Assembly: GCA_950022655.1 (NCBI GenBank)
Contig: OX465579.1
Location: 76,395,193-76,459,192, forward strand
DNA: 64,000 nucleotides
Reading direction: 5' to 3'
DNA from: Alentia gelatinosa
Taxonomy: Eukaryota > Annelida > Polychaeta > Phyllodocida > Polynoidae
Positions 47,083 through 59,226 of this stretch are shown here, one piece after another; position 1 is the stretch's first letter, and each line of letters opens with the position of its first letter. The notes beneath the pieces were generated by a model. It was given only the letters and a program-made list of their open reading frames with translations. It was not told where the DNA came from and did not search any database. The position numbers and the translations under genes were made by a program.

Positions 47083-48283
47083 AACTGTTTCTCTATTCGT
47101 GGAAGTGGAGGGCATGTTTGGCGAGGACTATCATTATTGCAGCTGAAATGTTTTTGTATCAAAAATAAGTCACATTAAGCTATTTAGCATGTGTGTTTTG
47201 TAGGTAATATCTTATCCAACACGACGTCTCTATGTCCCTATGGTTGTCTGATGGACAGATGGACAAACAATTGAGAGGGTCCAATTCCCTGGTAATATTC
47301 TAGTAGTAACTCAAGTTAGAAACATCGTCAACAATATGTCAAAATGAAGAATAACATGGTTTGCTTGAGTCTACACATATTTTTGATATTAGAATTGTGA
47401 AAATAGTAATCCTGGACGATGTATAAACTATCATGGATCCTCACATATTTTGTGAAGTTATATCAACTAGTAGTGGTTAAATTGATTAGCAGATCGGAGA
47501 TAAAGCCCCCATGTCAATCTGAAACATATATCCTGTAGACTGAAATGTCCTGTATACTTGTTAAAGTTCCTATTCCATCGGACTGACCTCCATCGACGCC
47601 GCCTTTGCGATGTTTGCAGGCACCTAATGAAAGCTATTTGTTGAGATGTCACATGTTCAACCTAATGATAGGCTGCGGACATATATCGCTAAATTACCAT
47701 GGCATCTTACCGCTACTCCTAGTTATATCAACGCTGAACCCTCTGTAGGACCAACTTGCGATGATCAATAAAAAAACATAGTTTACTGTCTATGGTGAGC
47801 CCAAGGTAGTTGAAGTTATCTACCTTGCCCAGTGTATGGTTTACTAGATTAAGGAAACAAAATTAGAAAGTATTAAAAGCAAAGGTTTTTAGGATGAATA
47901 TTTCTGTTATTTGCGTGGGAACTCTGGTTAAATCATGATGTACCATTACAAAAGGCTTTACGACGCACTCTAACGCTCTCCCGACGTAAAACTATCCCTG
48001 CATCGGACGCAAACATTGAAGCTAATCAGAGCGAATCTATTTGAGATAGAGATCATTATGTAAAAGGGCTGGTTCCAAAGTATAACTGATAGAATTAGGT
48101 GGAAGTAGCTAAATTGTCTTGGATAAAGATTGGCATTACGTTGTGCTTGACCTGTTTTAGTTGAATATGAGAAAGCCATCGTTTATCGATCTTACCAGTA
48201 GTTCTCAAGTTTTTCGGATCGGGAAAACACATTGCGCACATCAGATGACATGGTAATGATAACGCATCGTTATACGCTAAATA
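47083..48283. other. Intergenic, nothing recognised
   Basis: AT-rich DNA without a supported exon, RNA gene or repeat. Confidence 0.4.
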
Positions 48284-48291
48284 GGGAGAGA

Positions 48292-48367
<76 letters not shown>
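48284..48367. repeat. (GA)n microsatellite
   Basis: About 84 bases of GA with early interruptions (GGGAGAGAGAGGG). The minus-strand Ser-Leu repeat frame is an artefact. Confidence 0.95.
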
Positions 48368-48369
<2 letters not shown>

Positions 48370-48510
48370 TGGTAGGAGCAGTGACCCATGACAGGTAGCC
48401 TACATTCAAGGTTGTACTGGTAGTAGTGGTGGTAGTAGGGGGACATATATGTATCATGAAACTCTGTGTATCATATGTGTCTAGATATCTGCATGTGTGA
48501 ATGTGTATCT

Positions 48511-49211
48511 ACCCAGTAAACACAAGACGTAAATTTACGTGGCTCACAGGTAAATTCCCTACGTATATAAACGTACAAATGTTAAGGTTTACTTACGTCT
48601 ATAGAACGTATGGTAATTTTAGGTACTTTTACGTAAAGTCACCTAATTGATTAAAGACCTCGGTTAAAATGTCCGGCCACAGGGGTTCAGTAAAAAAATA
48701 ATTCGGCCACAGAAATACAGTTTTCTGATATAACATTTATTTATGTAAATTTACGTTTATGTGCATGAACTCCCCTTTATGTGCATGAATTCACTAGATG
48801 GCATGACAGTAGTTTCTCTCAGTTTTTTGTACTTCTTGGGGAGGGTATGGCCTGTAAATTTGGTTTATATACCAAATTTACCAGACCAGCAGTCAATTAT
48901 CATTAATCTTATCAGGCTATAATTGTCAGATCTTTTTGTCACTACAGTTATCCTCATTTTGGTAGTTTTGGCAGTTGGGTAGGACCACACCTTTCTGCAG
49001 GTGTGTGGTGTTGATATTAATGTAAGTCTAGTTTTGTCCAGCTGAGAAAAAGTTATAGGCAAGTGTTGGGCCTATTACAAAGAAAAAGTACACAGAATTA
49101 ACTATTTCCCTAATAATCATTTTCACGTTTCTTCGACGTAAAGATTTATGTAAATTCGCCCAAATAACCACGTAAATTTACTTTGCTAGAACGTATTTGT
49201 GTTTGCTGGGT
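48511..49211. mobile_element. Non-autonomous DNA transposon, about 700 bp
   Basis: Left end ACCCAGTAAACACAA and right end TTGTGTTTGCTGGGT are inverted. Subterminal regions on both sides are dense in ACGTAAATTTACGT-type words. No transposase frame inside. The superfamily is not assigned. Confidence 0.7.
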
Positions 49212-49800
49212 ATGTGTTAGTGTAAAAGTGTCTGTGTGTGTCAATTTATAACTCTGGTTAGGATATCTCAACACACTAAATGAAACAGCTGCAGTCACCT
49301 CTGACCTGTTCCGATCCCTACTCAGAAGTGGCATGTAGCCCCCCTTCCATCTGCCTTATATGTGACTCCTCTTTAATGTGGGTGACGGAACAGTAAGCTC
49401 ACGACCACAGTGCGGAAAGGTTGGCCCCGGCAGGCTTTTATACCTGCAGTTCTTCCCGCCATCTGACCAGAGGTGGATTGCCAATTCACTCTTGTTTGAT
49501 TGTCCATGTGACACCAGTCTATTACAGGCCCGGTCTGAGTGTGCCTGGTCATGTTTATTTCAACGCTGATGAGGGTGTGCGCACCGTTTTGGGGTGGAGT
49601 AGCTGGAGGGGGGGGGGGGGGGGGTTGTTGTTGTGAAGACTTGAGAGTGGGGGAGGGGAGGGGGTGGGTGGGGGTGGTGGCACTTATGTGACTGGTGAAT
49701 CTTGTGGTATGGGGAGCCAAGTGTCCACAAAACTTTGTTGGGTGGAGACAAGAGTTTTTTGTATTTATCTCTCCCACAAAATAGGGGAGGCCTTTCTGTG

Positions 49801-49829
49801 GTTTCGACCTTCCGGGGAGGTCTCATCAG
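49801..49829 (-). ncRNA. Hammerhead-ribozyme-like core in each array unit
   Basis: On the minus strand CTGATGA, then the perfect 5-bp stem GACCT/AGGTC closing a CCCCGGA loop, then GAAAC: the full conserved core order of a hammerhead with stem II. Repeated at 51691-51719, 53581-53609, 55471-55499 and 57361-57389. It lies 3' of the endonuclease frame, where Penelope-like elements are known to carry hammerheads in their pseudo-LTRs. I could not find convincing stem I and III partners or the UH cleavage site within the unit, so activity is unproven. Confidence 0.55.
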
Positions 49830-50091
49830 GTGAGGTGCTTTACCAACTGCTTGTTTTCTGTGGAGAAGAATTATTTTCTCCTTGTAGGGGTTTTTTGAGT
49901 GGTTGCTTTCACTGGGTGAGATATCTTTTTTAGTGAAAAAAATATTTTGCCAGCTTTTTTACCTTTCCGCTTGAGTATGAGGTTATTCATGCCTATTGTT
50001 GTGTAACATGGTAGGTTGGAATTTTCTCTTTCCCTTGTTGGGTTGGAAAAATGTTTTTGACGTGGCATTAGGGGTCCAGTGGGCATGATGG

Positions 50092-50560
50092 TTAACCATA
50101 TTTGTTGTCGAGAGTGTTCAGGCCTTTAGGCGCTTGCGTGTGAAGGCGGTGAATCCAATTGAATTCGATATTATTCCTTAGTGTTTGGGCTGCTTTACTG
50201 TCTGGGTGTCTGTAGATGAAGGCTATAATGTAGACCCTGAAATCGTCGGTCCTGGTGTGTCCCTGGCTGATGTAGTGGTGCGCAACGTCATTGTGACCGT
50301 TCCCCTTCCTGATCATGTTGAGGTGCTCCCTCATTCTTTCCTTGATTTTCCGTTTGGTCTGGCCAACATATTGTTTTGGGCAGACTTTACATTCCAGACA
50401 GTATATCACGTTCGATCTTTTATATGTCATATTGTGTCTGGTGGTGTATTTCTTCCCTGTGACTGTTGATGTGATTTTCTAGCCTTTCTGCAGAATTGCA
50501 CACCATTTGCAGTCTTTTTTGTCGCACTTATTGCAGTCTCCTTGGTTTTGTTGGTTAATG
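50092..50560 (-). pseudogene. Penelope-like element GIY-YIG endonuclease tail, unit 1
   Basis: The C-terminal domain of a Penelope-like retroelement protein, which nicks target DNA. In order: a zinc-finger-like CNKCDKKDCKWC (CX2CX4CX2C), an in-frame TAG, then VIYCLEC and KQYVGQT (the GIY and YIG halves), KERMREH, an HHYISQGH segment, IEFNWIHRL with the expected catalytic Glu and the following Trp-Ile, PKGLN and a stop. The zinc-finger plus GIY-YIG pairing is diagnostic of endonuclease-bearing Penelope elements. No reverse-transcriptase region is present upstream, so the element is 5'-truncated. The TAG between finger and nuclease is shared by all five units. Confidence 0.85.
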
Positions 50561-51981
50561 ACATCCTCGCTTTTTTCCTTGTAGCACGTTCTTGCTCGTG
50601 GTCTTTGATATTCGTTGGTTGTTCAAAACCGTTCATTACCTTTCTTCCAACCCATCTATTCCAACCTATCATTTGGTTCTTTGATTTTGCAAAGAAATTG
50701 AACGGCTGGAAACTCAAGGACCGGCCTGTCTTAAGGCTCGAGTGGTTTCTTTTTAAAATGTCTTTATTTACACTGTGATGGTATTCAGCTACAATGGCCG
50801 GTGTTAGTTACCCTAACAGTATTACCTGAGTATTCATCCTTTCAAAAATGGTATATTTTGTCAATAGCAAGCTATTGAGCTATTACAATCACTTAGTTCT
50901 ATACAAAATATTGACAATTTGTTTTGGAGAACACACCTGGTACGCATTATAACATATTCGCTTGTTATAGGGAATTGGTCCACCACCCAACCTACCGATA
51001 TCATAAAAGTTTCATCACAAGTTTTTATTCTTCCTTATGGGCATATACTTATCATTCTCGTAATAGAATCGACCTAATCTAAATTATTTTCAGTATCTTT
51101 TCGTGTATGCCTACCAAACAAAAACCATATTATCATCAAATACAATAATCGTGAAAGTGCAGTAAGGCCTGTTACAATATTAACTAGTCTCAGTCATTAT
51201 AATATATATAGTTCAGCTCTTTTCAATCTTTGAAGATTACTTTTGAAAGATGAGTAAGTGTTAATATTTCTAATTCTTGAGCCCTAAAATTTCTAATTCC
51301 TGAGTCCTGATTGTGATGCGTGACCGGCCGGCATAGGAGGCTTCTGTCCCGCTTCCAGCCTATGCTATAGCGCGGTACCTAGAGCTTCTCAAAGTCCCAT
51401 CATATTACTCAGCTGGCTGTAAACTGTGTAGGGGGGTTGTCAAGACGCTGACCCCTGAGGCCGTGCGTGGCCACTGCGTGCACTTGATAATGGAAAAAAT
51501 ATCTTCCATGTATATTGTTGTTGTGAAGACTTGAGAGTGGGGGAGGGGAGGGGGTGGGTGGGGGTGGTGGCACTTATGTGACTGGTGAATCTTGTGGTAT
51601 GGGGAGCCAAGTGTCCACAAAACTTTGTTGGGTGGAGACAAGAGTTTTTTGTATTTATCTCTCCCACAAAATAGGGGAGGCCTTTCTGTGGTTTCGACCT
51701 TCCGGGGAGGTCTCATCAGGTGAGGTGCTTTACCAACTGCTTGTTTTCTGTGGAGAAGAATTATTTTCTCCTTGTAGGGGTTTTTTGAGTGGTTGCTTTC
51801 ACTGGGTGAGATATCTTTTTTAGTGAAAAAAATATTTTGCCAGCTTTTTTACCTTTCCGCTTGAGTATGAGGTTATTCATGCCTATTGTTGTGTAACATG
51901 GTAGGTTGGAATTTTCTCTTTCCCTTGTTGGGTTGGAAAAATGTTTTTGACGTGGCATTAGGGGTCCAGTGGGCATGATGG

Positions 51982-52450
51982 TTAACCATATTTGTTGTCG
52001 AGAGTGTTCAGGCCTTTAGGCGCTTGCGTGTGAAGGCGGTGAATCCAATTGAATTCGATATTATTCCTTAGTGTTTGGGCTGCTTTACTGTCTGGGTGTC
52101 TGTAGATGAAGGCTATAATGTAGACCCTGAAATCGTCGGTCCTGGTGTGTCCCTGGCTGATGTAGTGGTGCGCAACGTCATTGTGACCGTTCCCCTTCCT
52201 GATCATGTTGAGGTGCTCCCTCATTCTTTCCTTGATTTTCCGTTTGGTCTGGCCAACATATTGTTTTGGGCAGACTTTACATTCCAGACAGTATATCACG
52301 TTCGATCTTTTATATGTCATATTGTGTCTGGTGGTGTATTTCTTCCCTGTGACTGTTGATGTAATTTTCTAGCCTTTCTGCAGAATTGCACACCATTTGC
52401 AGTCTTTTTTGTCGCACTTATTGCAGTCTCCTTGGTTTTGTTGGTTAATG
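51982..52450 (-). pseudogene. Penelope-like GIY-YIG tail, unit 2
   Basis: Same protein as unit 1 with the same TAG. One synonymous difference (ATC to ATT, window position 52363) just downstream of that stop. Confidence 0.85.
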
Positions 52451-53871
52451 ACATCCTCGCTTTTTTCCTTGTAGCACGTTCTTGCTCGTGGTCTTTGATA
52501 TTCGTTGGTTGTTCAAAACCGTTCATTACCTTTCTTCCAACCCATCTATTCCAACCTATCATTTGGTTCTTTGATTTTGCAAAGAAATTGAACGGCTGGA
52601 AACTCAAGGACCGGCCTGTCTTAAGGCTCGAGTGGTTTCTTTTTAAAATGTCTTTATTTACACTGTGATGGTATTCAGCTACAATGGCCGGTGTTAGTTA
52701 CCCTAACAGTATTACCTGAGTATTCATCCTTTCAAAAATGGTATATTTTGTCAATAGCAAGCTATTGAGCTATTACAATCACTTAGTTCTATACAAAATA
52801 TTGACAATTTGTTTTGGAGAACACACCTGGTACGCATTATAACATATTCGCTTGTTATAGGGAATTGGTCCACCACCCAACCTACCGATATCATAAAAGT
52901 TTCATCACAAGTTTTTATTCTTCCTTATGGGCATATACTTATCATTCTCGTAATAGAATCGACCTAATCTAAATTATTTTCAGTATCTTTTCGTGTATGC
53001 CTACCAAACAAAAACCATATTATCATCAAATACAATAATCGTGAAAGTGCAGTAAGGCCTGTTACAATATTAACTAGTCTCAGTCATTATAATATATATA
53101 GTTCAGCTCTTTTCAATCTTTGAAGATTACTTTTGAAAGATGAGTAAGTGTTAATATTTCTAATTCTTGAGCCCTAAAATTTCTAATTCCTGAGTCCTGA
53201 TTGTGATGCGTGACCGGCCGGCATAGGAGGCTTCTGTCCCGCTTCCAGCCTATGCTATAGCGCGGTACCTAGAGCTTCTCAAAGTCCCATCATATTACTC
53301 AGCTGGCTGTAAACTGTGTAGGGGGGTTGTCAAGACGCTGACCCCTGAGGCCGTGCGTGGCCACTGCGTGCACTTGATAATGGAAAAAATATCTTCCATG
53401 TATATTGTTGTTGTGAAGACTTGAGAGTGGGGGAGGGGAGGGGGTGGGTGGGGGTGGTGGCACTTATGTGACTGGTGAATCTTGTGGTATGGGGAGCCAA
53501 GTGTCCACAAAACTTTGTTGGGTGGAGACAAGAGTTTTTTGTATTTATCTCTCCCACAAAATAGGGGAGGCCTTTCTGTGGTTTCGACCTTCCGGGGAGG
53601 TCTCATCAGGTGAGGTGCTTTACCAACTGCTTGTTTTCTGTGGAGAAGAATTATTTTCTCCTTGTAGGGGTTTTTTGAGTGGTTGCTTTCACTGGGTGAG
53701 ATATCTTTTTTAGTGAAAAAAATATTTTGCCAGCTTTTTTACCTTTCCGCTTGAGTATGAGGTTATTCATGCCTATTGTTGTGTAACATGGTAGGTTGGA
53801 ATTTTCTCTTTCCCTTGTTGGGTTGGAAAAATGTTTTTGACGTGGCATTAGGGGTCCAGTGGGCATGATGG

Positions 53872-54340
53872 TTAACCATATTTGTTGTCGAGAGTGTTCA
53901 GGCCTTTAGGCGCTTGCGTGTGAAGGCGGTGAATCCAATTGAATTCGATATTATTCCTTAGTGTTTGGGCTGCTTTACTGTCTGGGTGTCTGTAGATGAA
54001 GGCTATAATGTAGACCCTGAAATCGTCGGTCCTGGTGTGTCCCTGGCTGATGTAGTGGTGCGCAACGTCATTGTGACCGTTCCCCTTCCTGATCATGTTG
54101 AGGTGCTCCCTCATTCTTTCCTTGATTTTCCGTTTGGTCTGGCCAACATATTGTTTTGGGCAGACTTTACATTCCAGACAGTATATCACGTTCGATCTTT
54201 TATATGTCATATTGTGTCTGGTGGTGTATTTCTTCCCTGTGACTGTTGATGTGATTTTCTAGCCTTTCTGCAGAATTGCACACCATTTGCAGTCTTTTTT
54301 GTCGCACTTATTGCAGTCTCCTTGGTTTTGTTGGTTAATG
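53872..54340 (-). pseudogene. Penelope-like GIY-YIG tail, unit 3
   Basis: Translation identical to unit 1 over the GIY-YIG part, with the same TAG after the cysteine motif. Confidence 0.85.
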
Positions 54341-55761
54341 ACATCCTCGCTTTTTTCCTTGTAGCACGTTCTTGCTCGTGGTCTTTGATATTCGTTGGTT
54401 GTTCAAAACCGTTCATTACCTTTCTTCCAACCCATCTATTCCAACCTATCATTTGGTTCTTTGATTTTGCAAAGAAATTGAACGGCTGGAAACTCAAGGA
54501 CCGGCCTGTCTTAAGGCTCGAGTGGTTTCTTTTTAAAATGTCTTTATTTACACTGTGATGGTATTCAGCTACAATGGCCGGTGTTAGTTACCCTAACAGT
54601 ATTACCTGAGTATTCATCCTTTCAAAAATGGTATATTTTGTCAATAGCAAGCTATTGAGCTATTACAATCACTTAGTTCTATACAAAATATTGACAATTT
54701 GTTTTGGAGAACACACCTGGTACGCATTATAACATATTCGCTTGTTATAGGGAATTGGTCCACCACCCAACCTACCGATATCATAAAAGTTTCATCACAA
54801 GTTTTTATTCTTCCTTATGGGCATATACTTATCATTCTCGTAATAGAATCGACCTAATCTAAATTATTTTCAGTATCTTTTCGTGTATGCCTACCAAACA
54901 AAAACCATATTATCATCAAATACAATAATCGTGAAAGTGCAGTAAGGCCTGTTACAATATTAACTAGTCTCAGTCATTATAATATATATAGTTCAGCTCT
55001 TTTCAATCTTTGAAGATTACTTTTGAAAGATGAGTAAGTGTTAATATTTCTAATTCTTGAGCCCTAAAATTTCTAATTCCTGAGTCCTGATTGTGATGCG
55101 TGACCGGCCGGCATAGGAGGCTTCTGTCCCGCTTCCAGCCTATGCTATAGCGCGGTACCTAGAGCTTCTCAAAGTCCCATCATATTACTCAGCTGGCTGT
55201 AAACTGTGTAGGGGGGTTGTCAAGACGCTGACCCCTGAGGCCGTGCGTGGCCACTGCGTGCACTTGATAATGGAAAAAATATCTTCCATGTATATTGTTG
55301 TTGTGAAGACTTGAGAGTGGGGGAGGGGAGGGGGTGGGTGGGGGTGGTGGCACTTATGTGACTGGTGAATCTTGTGGTATGGGGAGCCAAGTGTCCACAA
55401 AACTTTGTTGGGTGGAGACAAGAGTTTTTTGTATTTATCTCTCCCACAAAATAGGGGAGGCCTTTCTGTGGTTTCGACCTTCCGGGGAGGTCTCATCAGG
55501 TGAGGTGCTTTACCAACTGCTTGTTTTCTGTGGAGAAGAATTATTTTCTCCTTGTAGGGGTTTTTTGAGTGGTTGCTTTCACTGGGTGAGATATCTATTT
55601 TAGTGAAAAAAATATTTTGCCAGCTTTTTTACCTTTCCGCTTGAGTATGAGGTTATTCATGCCTATTGTTGTGTAACATGGTAGGTTGGAATTTTCTCTT
55701 TCCCTTGTTGGGTTGGAAAAATGTTTTTGACGTGGCATTAGGGGTCCAGTGGGCATGATGG

Positions 55762-56230
55762 TTAACCATATTTGTTGTCGAGAGTGTTCAGGCCTTTAGG
55801 CGCTTGCGTGTGAAGGCGGTGAATCCAATTGAATTCGATATTATTCCTTAGTGTTTGGGCTGCTTTACTGTCTGGGTGTCTGTAGATGAAGGCTATAATG
55901 TAGACCCTGAAATCGTCGGTCCTGGTGTGTCCCTGGCTGATGTAGTGGTGCGCAACGTCATTGTGACCGTTCCCCTTCCTGATCATGTTGAGGTGCTCCC
56001 TCATTCTTTCCTTGATTTTCCGTTTGGTCTGGCCAACATATTGTTTTGGGCAGACTTTACATTCCAGACAGTATATCACGTTCGATCTTTTATATGTCAT
56101 ATTGTGTCTGGTGGTGTATTTCTTCCCTGTGACTGTTGATGTGATTTTCTAGCCTTTCTGCAGAATTGCACACCATTTGCAGTCTTTTTTGTCGCACTTA
56201 TTGCAGTCTCCTTGGTTTTGTTGGTTAATG
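55762..56230 (-). pseudogene. Penelope-like GIY-YIG tail, unit 4
   Basis: Identical nuclease frame. The unit is marked by the T-to-A change at 55597 in the 3' untranslated part, shared with unit 5. Confidence 0.85.
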
Positions 56231-57651
56231 ACATCCTCGCTTTTTTCCTTGTAGCACGTTCTTGCTCGTGGTCTTTGATATTCGTTGGTTGTTCAAAACC
56301 GTTCATTACCTTTCTTCCAACCCATCTATTCCAACCTATCATTTGGTTCTTTGATTTTGCAAAGAAATTGAACGGCTGGAAACTCAAGGACCGGCCTGTC
56401 TTAAGGCTCGAGTGGTTTCTTTTTAAAATGTCTTTATTTACACTGTGATGGTATTCAGCTACAATGGCCGGTGTTAGTTACCCTAACAGTATTACCTGAG
56501 TATTCATCCTTTCAAAAATGGTATATTTTGTCAATAGCAAGCTATTGAGCTATTACAATCACTTAGTTCTATACAAAATATTGACAATTTGTTTTGGAGA
56601 ACACACCTGGTACGCATTATAACATATTCGCTTGTTATAGGGAATTGGTCCACCACCCAACCTACCGATATCATAAAAGTTTCATCACAAGTTTTTATTC
56701 TTCCTTATGGGCATATACTTATCATTCTCGTAATAGAATCGACCTAATCTAAATTATTTTCAGTATCTTTTCGTGTATGCCTACCAAACAAAAACCATAT
56801 TATCATCAAATACAATAATCGTGAAAGTGCAGTAAGGCCTGTTACAATATTAACTAGTCTCAGTCATTATAATATATATAGTTCAGCTCTTTTCAATCTT
56901 TGAAGATTACTTTTGAAAGATGAGTAAGTGTTAATATTTCTAATTCTTGAGCCCTAAAATTTCTAATTCCTGAGTCCTGATTGTGATGCGTGACCGGCCG
57001 GCATAGGAGGCTTCTGTCCCGCTTCCAGCCTATGCTATAGCGCGGTACCTAGAGCTTCTCAAAGTCCCATCATATTACTCAGCTGGCTGTAAACTGTGTA
57101 GGGGGGTTGTCAAGACGCTGACCCCTGAGGCCGTGCGTGGCCACTGCGTGCACTTGATAATGGAAAAAATATCTTCCATGTATATTGTTGTTGTGAAGAC
57201 TTGAGAGTGGGGGAGGGGAGGGGGTGGGTGGGGGTGGTGGCACTTATGTGACTGGTGAATCTTGTGGTATGGGGAGCCAAGTGTCCACAAAACTTTGTTG
57301 GGTGGAGACAAGAGTTTTTTGTATTTATCTCTCCCACAAAATAGGGGAGGCCTTTCTGTGGTTTCGACCTTCCGGGGAGGTCTCATCAGGTGAGGTGCTT
57401 TACCAACTGCTTGTTTTCTGTGGAGAAGAATTATTTTCTCCTTGTAGGGGTTTTTTGAGTGGTTGCTTTCACTGGGTGAGATATCTATTTTAGTGAAAAA
57501 AATATTTTGCCAGCTTTTTTACCTTTCCGCTTGAGTATGAGGTTATTCATGCCTATTGTTGTGTAACATGGTAGGTTGGAATTTTCTCTTTCCCTTGTTG
57601 GGTTGGAAAAATGTTTTTGACGTGGCATTAGGGGTCCAGTGGGCATGATGG

Positions 57652-58120
57652 TTAACCATATTTGTTGTCGAGAGTGTTCAGGCCTTTAGGCGCTTGCGTG
57701 TGAAGGCGGTGAATCCAATTGAATTCGATATTATTCCTTAGTGTTTGGGCTGCTTTACTGTCTGGGTGTCTGTAGATGAAGGCTATAATGTAGACCCTGA
57801 AATCGTCGGTCCTGGTGTGTCCCTGGCTGATGTAGTGGTGCGCAACGTCATTGTGACCGTTCCCCTTCCTGATCATGTTGAGGTGCTCCCTCATTCTTTC
57901 CTTGATTTTCCGTTTGGTCTGGCCAACATATTGTTTTGGGCAGACTTTACATTCCAGACAGTATATCACGTTCGATCTTTTATATGTCATATTGTGTCTG
58001 GTGGTGTATTTCTTCCCTGTGACTGTTGATGTGATTTTCTAGCCTTTCTGCAGAATTGCACACCATTTGCAGTCTTTTTTGTCGCACTTATTGCAGTCTC
58101 CTTGGTTTTGTTGGTTAATG
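57652..58120 (-). pseudogene. Penelope-like GIY-YIG tail, unit 5
   Basis: Identical nuclease frame. It shares the unit 4 marker at 57487. This copy joins the unique right flank at 59073. Confidence 0.85.
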
Positions 58121-58968
58121 ACATCCTCGCTTTTTTCCTTGTAGCACGTTCTTGCTCGTGGTCTTTGATATTCGTTGGTTGTTCAAAACCGTTCATTACC
58201 TTTCTTCCAACCCATCTATTCCAACCTATCATTTGGTTCTTTGATTTTGCAAAGAAATTGAACGGCTGGAAACTCAAGGACCGGCCTGTCTTAAGGCTCG
58301 AGTGGTTTCTTTTTAAAATGTCTTTATTTACACTGTGATGGTATTCAGCTACAATGGCCGGTGTTAGTTACCCTAACAGTATTACCTGAGTATTCATCCT
58401 TTCAAAAATGGTATATTTTGTCAATAGCAAGCTATTGAGCTATTACAATCACTTAGTTCTATACAAAATATTGACAATTTGTTTTGGAGAACACACCTGG
58501 TACGCATTATAACATATTCGCTTGTTATAGGGAATTGGTCCACCACCCAACCTACCGATATCATAAAAGTTTCATCACAAGTTTTTATTCTTCCTTATGG
58601 GCATATACTTATCATTCTCGTAATAGAATCGACCTAATCTAAATTATTTTCAGTATCTTTTCGTGTATGCCTACCAAACAAAAACCATATTATCATCAAA
58701 TACAATAATCGTGAAAGTGCAGTAAGGCCTGTTACAATATTAACTAGTCTCAGTCATTATAATATATATAGTTCAGCTCTTTTCAATCTTTGAAGATTAC
58801 TTTTGAAAGATGAGTAAGTGTTAATATTTCTAATTCTTGAGCCCTAAAATTTCTAATTCCTGAGTCCTGATTGTGATGCGTGACCGGCCGGCATAGGAGG
58901 CTTCTGTCCCGCTTCCAGCCTATGCTATAGCGCGGTACCTAGAGCTTCTCAAAGTCCCATCATATTAC

Positions 58969-59226
58969 TCAGCTGGCTGTAAACTGTGTAGGGGGGTTGT
59001 CAAGACGCTGACCCCTGAGGCCGTGCGTGGCCACTGCGTGCACTTGATAATGGAAAAAATATCTTCCATGTATGCTCTAAATTCCGGAAAGACACGAGAT
59101 AAAGTTCTGCCAGCACGCGCGCATGAGCTGGCCCTAGTGGAGGCCCTTCTGGGTATTCAGATCCGGCTCATCCACGAATTAAGAGCGGACCTGTTGCTGG
59201 CTGACGCACACTCGAGTCTCTCATAA
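58969..59226 (+). CDS. Coding-like frame crossing the array's right edge
   Basis: An uninterrupted plus-strand frame runs from unit 5 (KTLTPEAVRGHCVHLIMEK) across the array boundary at 59073 into unique DNA (LNSGKTRDKVLPARAHELAL) and ends with TAA near 59226 after an Arg/Leu-rich helix-like stretch. The left part is repeated in units 1-4, where it is cut off at the junction. No family recognised. It may be an exon of an unknown or mobile gene; limits uncertain. Confidence 0.35.
   Translation, partial: SAGCKLCRGVVKTLTPEAVRGHCVHLIMEKISSMYALNSGKTRDKVLPARAHELALVEALLGIQIRLIHELRADLLLADAHSSLS

Larger units (their letters stand above)
49625..59073 (-). repeat. Five-copy tandem array of a 1,890-bp Penelope-derived unit
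   Basis: Units begin at 49625, 51515, 53405, 55295 and 57185, always head to tail and always starting TTGTTGTTGTGAAGAC. The last ends at 59073, so the shared block is one base short of 5 x 1,890. I saw two substitutions between copies: G at 50473 is A at 52363 in unit 2 only, and T at 49927 is A at 55597 and 57487 in units 4 and 5. Each unit holds (minus strand, 3' to 5' in window order) a G-rich end, a hammerhead-like core, the endonuclease tail of a Penelope-like element, then about 950 bases of AT-rich and finally GC-richer DNA. The right flank continues smoothly from unit 5. Very recent expansion or an assembly duplication are both possible. Confidence 0.95.

Noticed and set aside
49564..49590. 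Plus-strand CTGATGA followed by a GGGTG/CACC stem near the left edge of the array
   Set aside because: The required GAAA is replaced by GTTTT, so the hammerhead core is incomplete; it is probably chance.
49664..49933. Plus-strand 89-aa Gly-rich frame and overlapping minus-strand Pro/His-rich frame in each unit
   Set aside because: They overlap the untranslated 3' region with the G-rich end and hammerhead-like core; no protein family is seen.
50185..50469. Plus-strand 94-aa frame repeated in every array unit
   Set aside because: Antisense to the GIY-YIG endonuclease, whose motifs are clear on the minus strand.
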